Assembly: GCA_002501485.1 (NCBI GenBank)
Contig: DLTS01000005.1
Location: 1 to 41,089 of the forward strand
DNA length: 41,089 nt
From: Acidimicrobiaceae bacterium UBA7830
GTDB lineage: Bacteria > Actinomycetota > Acidimicrobiia > Acidimicrobiales > Ilumatobacteraceae
Direction: 5' to 3'
Shown here: positions 1 through 8,332 of the stretch, in pieces
How positions within the stretch are numbered: the stretch's first letter is position 1
How the letters are laid out: each line of letters starts with the position of its first letter
The notes under the pieces: generated by a model
The model's database searches: none
Seen by the model: only the letters and a program-made list of their open reading frames with translations
Told to the model about the DNA's origin: nothing
Position numbers and translations under genes: made by a program

Positions 1-49
1 ACCAGAGCGATGCGCAGATCGCATAATGCGATCTGCGCATCGCTCTGGT
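1..49. repeat. Perfect 24-bp inverted repeat at the window edge
   Basis: Bases 1-24 are the exact reverse complement of bases 26-49, with a single unpaired base (25) between them. The repeat begins exactly at base 1 and has no loop to speak of, so it could not form a normal terminator hairpin. A fold-back at the end of an assembled contig, or an amplification chimera, explains this better than a biological element. It interrupts the 5' part of the metallohydrolase gene that follows. Confidence 0.9.
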
Positions 50-387
50 GGCCTGCGGGCGGCATCGACGTAAAACAAGCCCGGTCAGACGCGAGGTCTT
101 CCACAACACGTGAGGGAGATGATGGTCGGGCTCGCATCCGTATAGCCGTAACACAATGCACCCCGCTGACGCTCGCTCACGAGGTCGCTCACGTGCTTGC
201 AGGCCTTGATGCAGGCCATGGGCCGAGGTACCGGAAAGCTGAGCTCGATCTGGTTTTCGCGATGTTTGGGTCGACAGAAATGCAGTGGCTGCTCGACGCA
301 TTCGAGGCAATGAACCTAAAGGTTGCAGACCGCAATTGGCCTTCGCCGACCGAAGGTCCGCTACAGCGCCTGATCGATCTTGCGTGA
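50..387 (+). CDS. Small zinc metallohydrolase, 5'-truncated (TIGR04338-like)
   Basis: Only the C-terminal part of this gene is present. The open frame runs through the edge palindrome, so the residues encoded before about base 50 cannot be trusted and the true start lies outside. The frame encodes a metal-binding HEVAH motif (HExxH) followed about 10 residues later by GHGPRY, an arrangement known from a family of short actinobacterial metallohydrolases in which the second His supplies a third ligand. The preceding segment with SSTTRE and RIRIA also resembles that family. The stop codon is TGA at 385-387, just before the tRNA. Substrate unknown. Assignment to the family is from motif memory only, and the fragment may be a broken gene or only an assembly edge. 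Confidence 0.55.
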
Positions 388-388
388 G

Positions 389-463
389 TCGGGAAGGCGG
401 GATTCGAACCCGCGACCCCCTGCTCCCAAAGCAGGTGCGCTAGCCAAGCTGCGCCACTTCCCG
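389..463 (-). tRNA. tRNA-Pro (anticodon UGG)
   Basis: The minus strand folds into a full cloverleaf of 75 nt: acceptor stem CGGGAAG with CTTCCCG, D stem GCGC/GCGC, anticodon stem CCTGC/GCAGG with loop TTTGGGA, variable loop GGGTC, T stem GCGGG/CCCGC with loop TTCGAAT, and discriminator A. The anticodon is TGG, with G at position 37 as expected for proline tRNAs. The 3' CCA is not encoded (CTC follows), so it must be added by the CCA-adding enzyme. The gene lies between the truncated metallohydrolase gene and the lipoprotein gene, on the opposite strand to both. Confidence 0.95.
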
Positions 464-490
464 TGCGCAAAAGCGTACCTGCCAAACCGT

Positions 491-496
491 TACGCT
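491..496 (+). promoter_or_regulatory. Candidate -10 element (TACGCT) of the lipoprotein gene
   Basis: TACGCT fits TANNNT and lies 9 nt before the ATG at 506, predicting an mRNA with almost no leader. No Shine-Dalgarno sequence and no clear -35 are visible. It is one of a series of similarly placed hexamers in this window. Confidence 0.35.
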
Positions 497-505
497 CATC
501 CGCTG

Positions 506-1786
506 ATGATTAATTCCTTACGTCGTCGGGTCACGGTGTCTGTCATGTGCGGAAGTTCATGGGTCTTGGCCGCAGGGTGTGCCGCGCCAGCATCGCTCGA
601 ATCAGAGAGCGAGCAGACCCCTGCGGTAGCGACCACCTCGAAGGAAACAACGACTACAGCTGCTGCTGAAGTGCCAGCCAGCACCGCAGTTATTGCCTCG
701 GCGGCCTCCTCATCATCATCGACGACAACATCGACCGTCGTAGGTCCGCCAGACGATGGTGTTCGCTCCGATGAGCGCCGCCTCGTTGAGTTGTTTTCGG
801 TCACTCACAGTGATCTCAAACCGAAAAGCATTGTGATTGGACCTGGTGGCCTTGTCTTCACACAGAACATGATGTACCGGCACAACATCCTGGTATTTGA
901 TAGCGACGGTGACGTCGTCACGAAAATTGATGACTCGGTTGATCTCAAAGATTTTGGTTTGAGCGATGAATCAATGCAGGTTGTGGGCGCTCCGGTCGAG
1001 GCGGCGGTTTCCCCTGACGGGCGCCACCTGTGGGTGAGCAATTACAAGATGTATGGCGACGCGTACCGCTCAGATGCCGACGACGGGTGTGATCGTGGAA
1101 ATTGGGAGGACAGTTACGTGTATCGAATCGATCTCGAACATTTTGAGATCGATGGGGTAGTCCCCACAGGAGCAGTGCCAAAGTTCTTGCAGGTCTCACC
1201 AGATGGCCGGCGTCTCGTCGTGGCCAACTGGTGCGGCTTCGACGTTTCAGTGATCGACACCGAAACACTGACCGAGATCGGAAGGGTCGATCTTGGCCGT
1301 CACCCTCGAGGGGTTGCAATTACCGGCGATTCCTCGAGGGCATACGTGACGGTGATGGGAGCCGAGCGTATCGATCTCATCGATCTTGAATCGCTTACAG
1401 TGGTGTCGTCGCTTGCGAGTTCGGGTATCACGCCGCGCCACATCGTGCTGTCTCAAGACAATGCAACACTGTTTTCGTCGAACCACCTGATGGACACTGT
1501 CCGTATGATCGACGTGGAAGCCGACACCCTCATCGGAACTGTTCGGACTGGCGGTCAGACTAGAAGCCTTGCGCTAGCAGATGATGAAGCGAGTTTGTAC
1601 GTAGTCAATTATCTCGACGGAACAATCTCAAAGGTGAAGACCGCCGACATGTCGATATTGCAGACGGTTGCCGTTGGTGGACGCCCAATCGGAATTGCGT
1701 ACGACGCACTTACGAGGCGTCTCTGGGTGGCCGACTACCATGGACGCCTGATCGTCTTCGAAGACCGAGCGATAAGCGGCAACTAG
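506..1786 (+). CDS. YncE-like beta-propeller lipoprotein
   Basis: This 426-residue protein is probably exported and lipid-anchored: a basic N-terminus and hydrophobic stretch lead to a lipobox (VLAAGC), with the Cys at about residue 22. A Ser/Thr/Ala-rich linker of about 50 residues follows, as in many actinobacterial surface lipoproteins. The rest is a repeated beta-propeller of the YncE/surface-antigen type, with recurring units such as VSPDGRRLVVAN, VIDTETLTEIGRVDLG and GRPIGIAYD. Such propellers bind ligands or partners and are usually not enzymes; the ligand here is unknown. The open frame extends upstream to 380 but there overlaps the tRNA on the other strand, so the ATG at 506 is preferred; ATG 545 is an alternative that would shorten the signal peptide. 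It converges on the small gene at 1805, with an 18-nt gap. Confidence 0.75.
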   Translation: MINSLRRRVTVSVMCGSSWVLAAGCAAPASLESESEQTPAVATTSKETTTTAAAEVPASTAVIASAASSSSSTTTSTVVGPPDDGVRSDERRLVELFSVTHSDLKPKSIVIGPGGLVFTQNMMYRHNILVFDSDGDVVTKIDDSVDLKDFGLSDESMQVVGAPVEAAVSPDGRHLWVSNYKMYGDAYRSDADDGCDRGNWEDSYVYRIDLEHFEIDGVVPTGAVPKFLQVSPDGRRLVVANWCGFDVSVIDTETLTEIGRVDLGRHPRGVAITGDSSRAYVTVMGAERIDLIDLESLTVVSSLASSGITPRHIVLSQDNATLFSSNHLMDTVRMIDVEADTLIGTVRTGGQTRSLALADDEASLYVVNYLDGTISKVKTADMSILQTVAVGGRPIGIAYDALTRRLWVADYHGRLIVFEDRAISGN

Positions 1787-1804
1787 CGGGTGATCGACCG
1801 CATG

Positions 1805-2080
1805 TCACGAGCGGCGTTTGGCAGCGCGACGAGCAGCGCGCCCAATCGGTGCAATATGTCGATGATCGAGGTCACCGATTTCGATGCCGTTGTCGAACAG
1901 CACACGGTACCGCTGCCAGTTAAAACCATTTGCGAGCAGGATATGACCCTCCGTTCCGTCGGGCACCACTCCAATCGCAGGGCGATCGATTTCACCCGTT
2001 GCGCAGACGCGGTCCCCGAGCTTCAGATCGATCTGATCGGCGTGTGGCTGGGATAACGAGTGAGGCTTCCAAATCGGCAC
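1805..2080 (-). CDS. Small conserved-looking protein of unknown function
   Basis: The 91-residue product has no function I recognise. The core (about residues 15-75) reads as a small beta-barrel: a GDRV strand, PDGTEGHIL, a WQRYRVLFDNGIEIGDL segment and DHRHIAPIG, ending in a basic tail (RRAAKRRS). This resembles SH3/KOW-like folds, which often bind nucleic acid or protein, but that is only an impression. The start is taken as GTG at 2080 because CAGAAT lies 6 nt upstream, matching the leaderless pattern of this window; GTG 2095 is an alternative. The frame stays open much further upstream, but that part lies antisense to tig and reads as noise. It is divergent from tig and convergent with the lipoprotein gene. 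Confidence 0.6.
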   Translation of the reverse strand: MPIWKPHSLSQPHADQIDLKLGDRVCATGEIDRPAIGVVPDGTEGHILLANGFNWQRYRVLFDNGIEIGDLDHRHIAPIGRAARRAAKRRS

Positions 2081-2086
2081 ATATCT

Positions 2087-2092
2087 ATTCTG
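2087..2092 (-). promoter_or_regulatory. Candidate leaderless -10 (CAGAAT) for the small protein gene
   Basis: On the minus strand CAGAAT is followed by 6 nt and then the GTG at 2080. The same hexamer with the same 6-nt spacing precedes the acyl-CoA ligase at 24330. No Shine-Dalgarno sequence is present. Confidence 0.35.
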
Positions 2093-2146
2093 CACTAAAC
2101 GGGGGCATTCCGCACGTTCCACCGGGCATGGGGGCAGAACCACCGG

Positions 2147-2152
2147 TACACT
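2147..2152 (+). promoter_or_regulatory. Candidate -10 element (TACACT) of tig
   Basis: TACACT lies 9 nt before the GTG at 2162, so the leader would be only a few nucleotides long. No Shine-Dalgarno sequence precedes the start. This would be the head promoter of the long tig-clpP-clpX block. Confidence 0.4.
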
Positions 2153-2161
2153 CCTCGGCCT

Positions 2162-3529
2162 GTGAAGAGTTCTGTAGAGAGCCTTGAGGGCAACAAAGTA
2201 AAGGTCTACGTCGAGATTGACGAGGCAGAGTTTGAGACCGATATCGAGTCGGCCTTCCGCACCATTGCGCGTGAAGTAAAGCTCCCTGGTTTCCGAAATG
2301 GAAAGGCGCCAAGGAAATTGCTGGAGGCCCGAATTGGCCTGGGGCCAGCACGCGAACAGGCGTTGCGAGATTCGATTCCGTCGTATCTCACGAAGGCTGT
2401 GCAGGAGCATGACGTCGATCTCATCGCAACCCCTTCCATTGAAATCACGAGTGGTGAAGAAGTGGGTGCAGTGGAATTTGAGGCTGAATGTGAAGTCCGG
2501 CCAGAGATCACGGTGCCCGGCTATGGCGGGCTTCGTGTCGAAATCGACGCCATCGACATCGACGATGAGGCTTTTGATTCGGCCGTTGCAGACGAGCTTA
2601 AAGGCCACGGAACGCTCGAAGACGTCGATCGCGAGGCGGAGTCAGGTGACTATGTGACTCTCGACATGACTGCCACCCGTGATGGCGAAGAGCTCGCAGG
2701 GCTCAACATTGAAGACTGGTCATACGAGATCGGCCAAGGCTGGGTGACCGAAGATTTTGACGACAAACTCATCGGCACCAAGGTCGGCGAACAGTTGGCG
2801 TTCTCAAGCACTCCCAAAGGAACCGAAGAGGAAGCCGACTTCACGGTGAAGTTGTTGGCGGTGAAGTTTCTCGCCTTGCCTGACGTCGATGACAATTGGG
2901 TGGAAGAAAACATCGGCGAGTACACCGATGTTGCGAGCTGGCATGAGGCGATCAAAGAGCAGCTTTCTGAATCAAAGCTCAACGCAGTTCGACAGACGCT
3001 CGGGCAAAAAGTCACCGACGCTTTGGTGGAGCTCGTGGACATCGATGCGCCTGAGTCGATGGTTGAACAAGAATTGCAGGGACGTCTGCAGAATCTTGTC
3101 CGCCAGTTTGAGGCTCAGGGAATGGATCTTGGCGCGTGGCTGTCGGCGACCGGGCAGTCGACCGAGGACCTCATCGCTAACTTCCGCGAGCAAGCAGAAA
3201 GTTCGGTCAAAGCAGACCTTGCGTTGCGCGCAATTGCGGTTGCCGAGAACATCGCAGTTGACGGTGAAGATCTCGATCTTGAATACACCCGTCTTGCGAT
3301 GCAATTTAACGATTCATCTGACAACGTCCGACGTGCGTATGAACAGAACGGGGCCGTTGGAGAACTGACCGCTTCGGTAAAGAAGTCGAAGGCATTTGAC
3401 TGGTTGCTCAACAACATCGAATTCGTCGACACAAACGGCGTACAAATAGATAGCGACACAGTTCTAGGTCACGACCAAGATCAAGGCCATGATGGTGAGA
3501 ACGAAGAGGACGAAGGAGAAGATGCATGA
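2162..3529 (+). CDS. tig: Trigger factor (ribosome-associated chaperone)
   Basis: Trigger factor binds the ribosome at the exit tunnel and shields nascent chains. At 455 residues it has normal family length. The N-terminal ribosome-binding domain carries the signature GFRNGKAPRKLLEARIG (about residues 44-60). A degenerate FKBP-type prolyl isomerase domain follows (about 150-240), then the helical C-terminal domain. The last 20 or so residues are an acidic tail rich in Asp, Glu and Gly, as in other actinobacterial trigger factors. The start is GTG, with no Shine-Dalgarno sequence. The stop overlaps the clpP start by 4 nt (ATGA), so clpP is probably translationally coupled. The tig-clpP-clpX order is widespread in bacteria. 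Confidence 0.96.
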   Translation: MKSSVESLEGNKVKVYVEIDEAEFETDIESAFRTIAREVKLPGFRNGKAPRKLLEARIGLGPAREQALRDSIPSYLTKAVQEHDVDLIATPSIEITSGEEVGAVEFEAECEVRPEITVPGYGGLRVEIDAIDIDDEAFDSAVADELKGHGTLEDVDREAESGDYVTLDMTATRDGEELAGLNIEDWSYEIGQGWVTEDFDDKLIGTKVGEQLAFSSTPKGTEEEADFTVKLLAVKFLALPDVDDNWVEENIGEYTDVASWHEAIKEQLSESKLNAVRQTLGQKVTDALVELVDIDAPESMVEQELQGRLQNLVRQFEAQGMDLGAWLSATGQSTEDLIANFREQAESSVKADLALRAIAVAENIAVDGEDLDLEYTRLAMQFNDSSDNVRRAYEQNGAVGELTASVKKSKAFDWLLNNIEFVDTNGVQIDSDTVLGHDQDQGHDGENEEDEGEDA

Positions 3530-4158
3530 ACCTCAAGGCAACGAACTATCTGGTGCCGAACGTCGTCGAACAGACGAGTAAAGGCGAGAGGGCTTACGAC
3601 CTCTACAGCCGCTTGCTGAAAGATAACATCATCTTTTTGCAGACGCCGGTAGATGATCAGATTGCATCATTGATCTGTGCGCAACTCATCCACCTCGAAT
3701 CAGAAAATCCTGACAAGGACATCAACATCTACATCAACTCTCCTGGTGGCGATATCACCGCTCTGTTCGCGATTTACGACACGATGCAGTTCATTCGAAA
3801 TGACATTGCGACGATCTGCCTTGGTCAGGCGGCGTCAGCCGCTGCGGTGTTGCTCGCCGCGGGTACGAACGGCAAGCGTCTTGCCCTCCCTCACAGCCGG
3901 GTATTGCTACACCAACCATTCGGTCAAGTCGGTTACGGACAGGTCACTGACTTGGAGTTGGCGGCGAAAGAAATTCTTCGTATGCGGGACCTCCTGGAAG
4001 AAATTCTGGCAAATCACACCGGCCAAACACGTGAAAGAATTCATGCTGATACCGACCGTGATTACGTAATGGAAGCCTCTGAGGCCCTCGAATATGGCAT
4101 CATCGACCAAGTGATTTCTTCTCGTTCGGTCATCGACCGTGCGGGTGCAATACGCTGA
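3526..4158 (+). CDS. clpP: ATP-dependent Clp protease proteolytic subunit, ClpP2 type
   Basis: ClpP forms the barrel-shaped serine peptidase that degrades proteins unfolded by ClpX or ClpC. The 210-residue product has the catalytic Ser104 in GQAASAAAVL, His129 in HQP and Asp179 in DTDRD. The GQAASAAAVLLAAG segment matches actinobacterial ClpP2 rather than ClpP1 (GMAASMGEFLL). In most actinobacteria clpP1 and clpP2 are adjacent and both are needed for activity; here only this copy lies between tig and clpX, so a ClpP1 partner would have to be elsewhere. It overlaps tig by 4 nt and is followed by clpX after 42 nt. Confidence 0.95.
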   Translation: MNLKATNYLVPNVVEQTSKGERAYDLYSRLLKDNIIFLQTPVDDQIASLICAQLIHLESENPDKDINIYINSPGGDITALFAIYDTMQFIRNDIATICLGQAASAAAVLLAAGTNGKRLALPHSRVLLHQPFGQVGYGQVTDLELAAKEILRMRDLLEEILANHTGQTRERIHADTDRDYVMEASEALEYGIIDQVISSRSVIDRAGAIR

Positions 4159-4200
4159 GGGTGACCTCGGCGCACAAAAAGCGCAAGAGGAGGTGAAGCG

Positions 4201-5481
4201 ATGGCAAAATTTGGCGACAGTGGGGAACTGCTGAAATGTTCATTCTGTGGCAAGTCGCAGAAGCAAGTGAAGAAGCTCATCGCTGGTCCAGGTGTGTATA
4301 TCTGCGACGAATGCATCGACCTCTGCAACGAAATCATCGAAGAGGAACTCAGCGAAGCCACCGAGATTTCCTTTGACAACCTTCCAAGCCCACGGGAGAT
4401 TTCAGAGTTTCTCGATGAGTACGTAGTTGGCCAAGACCACGCAAAGAAGATTCTGTCGGTTGCGGTGTACAACCATTATCGGCGTGTTCAATACCAGCAG
4501 TCGTCGTCTGGCCTCGGGCGCCGCGATGAGGTCGAGCTGACGAAGTCAAATGTGTTGCTCCTCGGGCCCACTGGATGCGGTAAGACACACCTCGCTCAAA
4601 CTCTTGCTCGCATGCTTAACGTGCCGTTTGCGGTCGCAGATGCGACAGCGCTCACCGAGGCGGGTTACGTCGGCGAAGACGTCGAGAACATTTTGCTGAA
4701 GCTGTTGCAAGCAGCGGACTTTGACACCAAGCGCGCAGAAACGGGCATCATCTACATCGACGAGATCGACAAAGTCGCACGCAAAAGCGAAAATCCGTCG
4801 ATTACCCGAGATGTGTCGGGTGAGGGTGTGCAGCAGGCGCTATTGAAGATTCTTGAGGGCACCCAAGCTTCGGTACCACCGCAGGGCGGCCGCAAACATC
4901 CCCATCAGGAGTTCATCCAGATCGATACGACAAACGTGTTGTTCATTCTCGGTGGCGCCTTTGCTGGCCTTGAAGAAATCATCGAGCGTCGAGTTGGCGA
5001 ACAGGGCGTCGGCTTCCACGGAACCGTTCGGTCTCGTCAAGAACAAGACCCAGGAGAACTGTTCGCTCAGGTCCTTCCTGAGGATCTTGTGAAGTTCGGG
5101 ATGATCCCAGAGTTCATTGGGCGTCTGCCAATGGTCGGTGTGGTGCGTTCGCTGAATCGTGATGCGTTGATGGCGATCTTGACCGAGCCCAAAAATTCTC
5201 TCGTCCGACAATTCACCAAGGTTTTCGAGTTTGAAGATGTCGAACTTGAGTTCACCGACGATGGGCTTGGGGCAGTGGCGGATCAGGCGTTGATGCGAGG
5301 CACTGGTGCGCGAGGCCTCCGAGCAATCATGGAAGAGGTGCTTCTCAACACGATGTTCGACTTGCCAGGACGTGGCGACATCGCGAAAGTTGTCATCGAC
5401 GCCGACACTGTTCTCGAGCGGGTGAATCCAACTTTGGTGCATCGCAAAGGTGCATCTCGCCAGCGCCGCGCCGCCAGCTGA
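4201..5481 (+). CDS. clpX: ATP-dependent Clp protease ATPase subunit ClpX
   Basis: ClpX is the AAA+ unfoldase that feeds substrates to ClpP. All hallmarks are present in 426 residues: an N-terminal C4 zinc-binding domain (Cys13, Cys16, Cys35, Cys38), Walker A GPTGCGKT (122-129), the GYVG pore loop (155-158), Walker B IIYIDEID (183-190) and the sensor region around FIGRLP. The start is supported by a strong Shine-Dalgarno sequence (AGGAGG, ending about 7 nt upstream). The gene lies in the tig-clpP-clpX operon and is followed by folC after only 12 nt, so the operon probably continues. Confidence 0.97.
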   Translation: MAKFGDSGELLKCSFCGKSQKQVKKLIAGPGVYICDECIDLCNEIIEEELSEATEISFDNLPSPREISEFLDEYVVGQDHAKKILSVAVYNHYRRVQYQQSSSGLGRRDEVELTKSNVLLLGPTGCGKTHLAQTLARMLNVPFAVADATALTEAGYVGEDVENILLKLLQAADFDTKRAETGIIYIDEIDKVARKSENPSITRDVSGEGVQQALLKILEGTQASVPPQGGRKHPHQEFIQIDTTNVLFILGGAFAGLEEIIERRVGEQGVGFHGTVRSRQEQDPGELFAQVLPEDLVKFGMIPEFIGRLPMVGVVRSLNRDALMAILTEPKNSLVRQFTKVFEFEDVELEFTDDGLGAVADQALMRGTGARGLRAIMEEVLLNTMFDLPGRGDIAKVVIDADTVLERVNPTLVHRKGASRQRRAAS

Positions 5482-5493
5482 ACATCGCGTGCA

Positions 5494-6786
5494 ATGAACC
5501 TTGATGAAGCTCTGAGGTACCTTGACGACCACACGTCTTACGACATAACCGGAAGAATCGACTCTCCAACCACCGAGCGAATTGGCCGGTTGTGTGGTGC
5601 CATGGGTGACCCGCAACACGCCGCGCCGGTCATTCATGTCACTGGGACGAATGGCAAGGGCTCGACCGTCCAGATGATTTCCCATTTGCTGATGGCATCA
5701 GGTTTAACGGTGGGTACGTACACCAGTCCGCATCTCGAATCCATTAATGAACGCATTCAGCGCAATGGAGAGCCGATTCCCGACGAGGAATTCGCCGAAC
5801 AGATTGCAGCCGTCGCTCAGTTGGAGGCAATCACCGGCGTGCGTCCGAGTTTCTTTGAAGCAATCACCGCTGCCGCATTTCGTTGGTTTGCGGATGTCGC
5901 AGTAGATGTCATGGTGATCGAGGTGGGGCTGTTGGGTCGATGGGATGCAACAAATGTTGTCGATGCCACGGTCGCAGTCATCACCAATATCGGTCTCGAT
6001 CACACCGAATTTGCAGGGCCAACGCTCGTCGACATTGCGAGTGAGAAAGCGGGCATCATCACCGAGCACGGAGCCGTTGTTGTCGGCGAGACCGACCCGC
6101 ACCTCATCAAGGTGTTCTCTCAGGAGCCTCACGCCTCAATGTTGGTGCGTGATGAAGATTTCGCAGTTGTTGATAATACGTTGGCCGTCGGTGGCCGGCT
6201 GGTCGACATGCGTACGCCGACCACCGTGTATAGCGATGTGTACCTGCCTGTTCATGGCGCCCATCAAGCTGACAATGCATCGGCAGCTCTGTGCGCAGTC
6301 GAGACATTCTTTGCGGCGCCGCTCGCAGATGAGGTTGTTCGAGAGGGCTTCGGGGCTGTCGAACTTCCGGGACGTTTTGAAGTTGTGGGTGTGCAACCAC
6401 TTGTCATCGTTGATGGAGCTCACAATCCTCCGGGAGCAGATAGCTCGGTCGGGGTGTATTTCGACGATTTTCGACCCGAGGACCGCCGAATTCTCGTTGT
6501 GGGGACGCTGCGTGATGCTGATGAAATGATTTCGGCGCTGCGCGCCGACGATTTCGATGTTGTGATTGCCTGTACCGCTCCGACTCCTCGCGGTGTTGAA
6601 GCGGCTGTGATCGGTTCTGCTGCTCGTCGAGCAGGATGTGCCGAGGTATTGGTGATCGACGACCCAATCGCCGCATGCGAGGAAGCCCTTCGTCAAGCCG
6701 GCGCTGATGACGCGATTTTGGTGGCGGGATCGATCTACGTTGTCGGTGCGGTGCGTCTCACCCTTCTGCGTCACAGTGGGAGATGA
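5494..6786 (+). CDS. folC: Dihydrofolate / folylpolyglutamate synthase
   Basis: This enzyme adds glutamate to dihydropteroate and/or extends the polyglutamate tail of folates, using ATP. The 430-residue product has the Mur-ligase-type ATP loop GTNGKGS (51-57), the second signature GRWDATNVV followed by ITNIGLDH (metal and nucleotide binding), and the C-terminal domain motif VDGAHNP. It is usually found downstream of valS in other bacteria; here it follows clpX by 12 nt and precedes ndk by 18 nt. Whether the protein does both folate reactions cannot be read from the sequence. Confidence 0.92.
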   Translation: MNLDEALRYLDDHTSYDITGRIDSPTTERIGRLCGAMGDPQHAAPVIHVTGTNGKGSTVQMISHLLMASGLTVGTYTSPHLESINERIQRNGEPIPDEEFAEQIAAVAQLEAITGVRPSFFEAITAAAFRWFADVAVDVMVIEVGLLGRWDATNVVDATVAVITNIGLDHTEFAGPTLVDIASEKAGIITEHGAVVVGETDPHLIKVFSQEPHASMLVRDEDFAVVDNTLAVGGRLVDMRTPTTVYSDVYLPVHGAHQADNASAALCAVETFFAAPLADEVVREGFGAVELPGRFEVVGVQPLVIVDGAHNPPGADSSVGVYFDDFRPEDRRILVVGTLRDADEMISALRADDFDVVIACTAPTPRGVEAAVIGSAARRAGCAEVLVIDDPIAACEEALRQAGADDAILVAGSIYVVGAVRLTLLRHSGR

Positions 6787-6790
6787 CCGA

Positions 6791-6796
6791 TAGCGT
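6791..6796 (+). promoter_or_regulatory. Candidate -10 (TAGCGT) in front of ndk
   Basis: TAGCGT lies 8 nt before the ndk ATG and just after the folC stop. The same hexamer precedes obgE, panB and the MFS gene at 38609 at nearly the same distance. ndk lacks a Shine-Dalgarno sequence, so it may have its own near-leaderless transcript. Confidence 0.45.
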
Positions 6797-6804
6797 CATC
6801 TTCT

Positions 6805-7215
6805 ATGTCAGACCGCACCCTCGTCTTGTTGAAGCCAGATGCTGTTGAGCGCAAGCTCGTCGGATCGATTCTTGAGCGTTTCGAATCAAAAAACCTTGAC
6901 ATTGTCGCGATGGAACTTCGCCAACTCGATGCGGCAACGCTTGAGCGTCACTACGAGGAACACGTCGGCAAGCCGTTTTACGCCGATCTCGTCGCCTTCA
7001 TGAGCCGCGGCCCAGTCGTTTCCATGGTGGTTGAAGGCCCAGAAGATACATGGGAAGTTGTTCGAACAATAATGGGCGCAACAAACCCCCGCACAGCCAC
7101 GCCTGGGACAATTCGGGGTGATCTCGGTATTCTGTTAACCGAAAATCTTGTTCACGGCAGCGATTCGCTTGAGAGCGCCCAGCGCGAAATCGGCATTTTC
7201 TTCCCGAATCTGTAA
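6805..7215 (+). CDS. ndk: Nucleoside diphosphate kinase
   Basis: The enzyme transfers the gamma phosphate of NTPs to NDPs through a phosphohistidine. The 136-residue product is of standard length. It has the N-terminal RTLVLLKPDAVERKLVG strand, the RGP loop, the TNPRTATPGTIRGD nucleotide-binding segment and the catalytic His117 in NLVHGSDS. It lies between folC and the mre cluster. A TAGCGT hexamer 8 nt upstream suggests its own promoter. Confidence 0.97.
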   Translation: MSDRTLVLLKPDAVERKLVGSILERFESKNLDIVAMELRQLDAATLERHYEEHVGKPFYADLVAFMSRGPVVSMVVEGPEDTWEVVRTIMGATNPRTATPGTIRGDLGILLTENLVHGSDSLESAQREIGIFFPNL

Positions 7216-7287
7216 CATTTCGCCCGCAGGCACACATCGCCTGCGTTGGCTTACACGACGAGTTATGAACGCGGGAAGGAGGAAGTT

Positions 7288-8319
7288 GTGCGAAGTAACC
7301 CACTTGGTCTAGGACGTGACCTCGCCATCGACCTCGGCACCGCAAATACCCTGATTTATGCCCGTGGTCTCGGTGTCGTGCTCGACGAGCCTTCGGTTGT
7401 GGCGATCAATGTGAACGATGGGCGGCCGGTTGCGGTTGGTGTCGAAGCGAAGAAAATGATGGGTCGCACTCCCAACCACATCAAAGCAATACGCCCGCTC
7501 AAAGACGGTGTGATTGCAGACTTTGAGGTCTGCGAGAAGATGCTGCGATATTTCATTCAAAAGGTACATGCGTCGAAGTGGTCGAAACCAAGAATGATCA
7601 TCTGCGTTCCTTCGGGAATTACCGGTGTTGAGCAACGTGCGGTGCAAGACGCAGCTGAATACGCAGGGGCACGAAAGCCTGTTCACATCATTGAAGAGCC
7701 AATGGCGGCGGCAATCGGTGCTGACCTTCCCGTGCATACCGCAGCAGGAAACATGATTGTTGATATCGGCGGCGGAACAACCGAGGTTGCGGTGATCTCG
7801 CTCGGTGGAATCGTTACCGCCCAGTCGGTGCGGGTTGCCGGTGATGAACTTGACGATGCCGTTATTCAGTACATGAAGAAAGAGTTCTCACTTGCAATTG
7901 GAGACCGAACCGCTGAGGAAATCAAAATTCAGATGGGTTCGGCCTGGCCGCTTGAAGACGAACTCACCGCAGACATTCGCGGTCGTGACCTCATTAGCGG
8001 ACTTCCTCGAACAATCCAAGTGACAACGGAGCACGTGCGTGAAGCCTTGGCTGAGCCGGTGAGCTCTATTGTCGATGCGGTGAAGACCGCTCTTGACCGC
8101 ACGCCGCCCGAACTTGCGGCTGACATCATGACCGACGGCATCACCCTGACCGGCGGGGGAGCCCTGTTGAGCGGACTTCCTGATCGCCTGTCACATGAGA
8201 CTGGGATGCCGGTCAACATCACCGATGAGCCGCTCTACAGAGTGGTAGTTGGCTCTGGGCGTGCATTGGAGAACATCAATGAGCTCCGAGGCCTGATGTC
8301 TCTCGGCGGTGACCTCTGA
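7288..8319 (+). CDS. mreB: Rod-shape-determining actin homologue MreB
   Basis: MreB forms membrane-associated filaments that organise the elongation machinery (MreC, MreD, PBP2, RodA). The start is set at GTG 7288 because a strong Shine-Dalgarno sequence (AAGGAGGAAG, 7276-7285) sits just before it; the upstream in-frame extension to 7246 would place that site inside the gene. The resulting 343 residues begin close to the actin fold motif DLAIDLGTANTLIY. Other motifs are the phosphate-2 loop VDIGGGTTEVAV, EEPMAAAIG and the adenosine motif LTGGGALLSGL. It heads the mreBCD-mrdA-rodA cluster; mreC follows after 13 nt. Confidence 0.96.
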   Translation: MRSNPLGLGRDLAIDLGTANTLIYARGLGVVLDEPSVVAINVNDGRPVAVGVEAKKMMGRTPNHIKAIRPLKDGVIADFEVCEKMLRYFIQKVHASKWSKPRMIICVPSGITGVEQRAVQDAAEYAGARKPVHIIEEPMAAAIGADLPVHTAAGNMIVDIGGGTTEVAVISLGGIVTAQSVRVAGDELDDAVIQYMKKEFSLAIGDRTAEEIKIQMGSAWPLEDELTADIRGRDLISGLPRTIQVTTEHVREALAEPVSSIVDAVKTALDRTPPELAADIMTDGITLTGGGALLSGLPDRLSHETGMPVNITDEPLYRVVVGSGRALENINELRGLMSLGGDL

Positions 8320-8332
8320 GGAGGGCCCGATC

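Noticed and set aside
2081..2608. Long minus-strand extension of the small gene ending at 1805
   Set aside because: The added residues lie antisense to tig and have no protein-like pattern, and a good start with an upstream hexamer exists at 2080.
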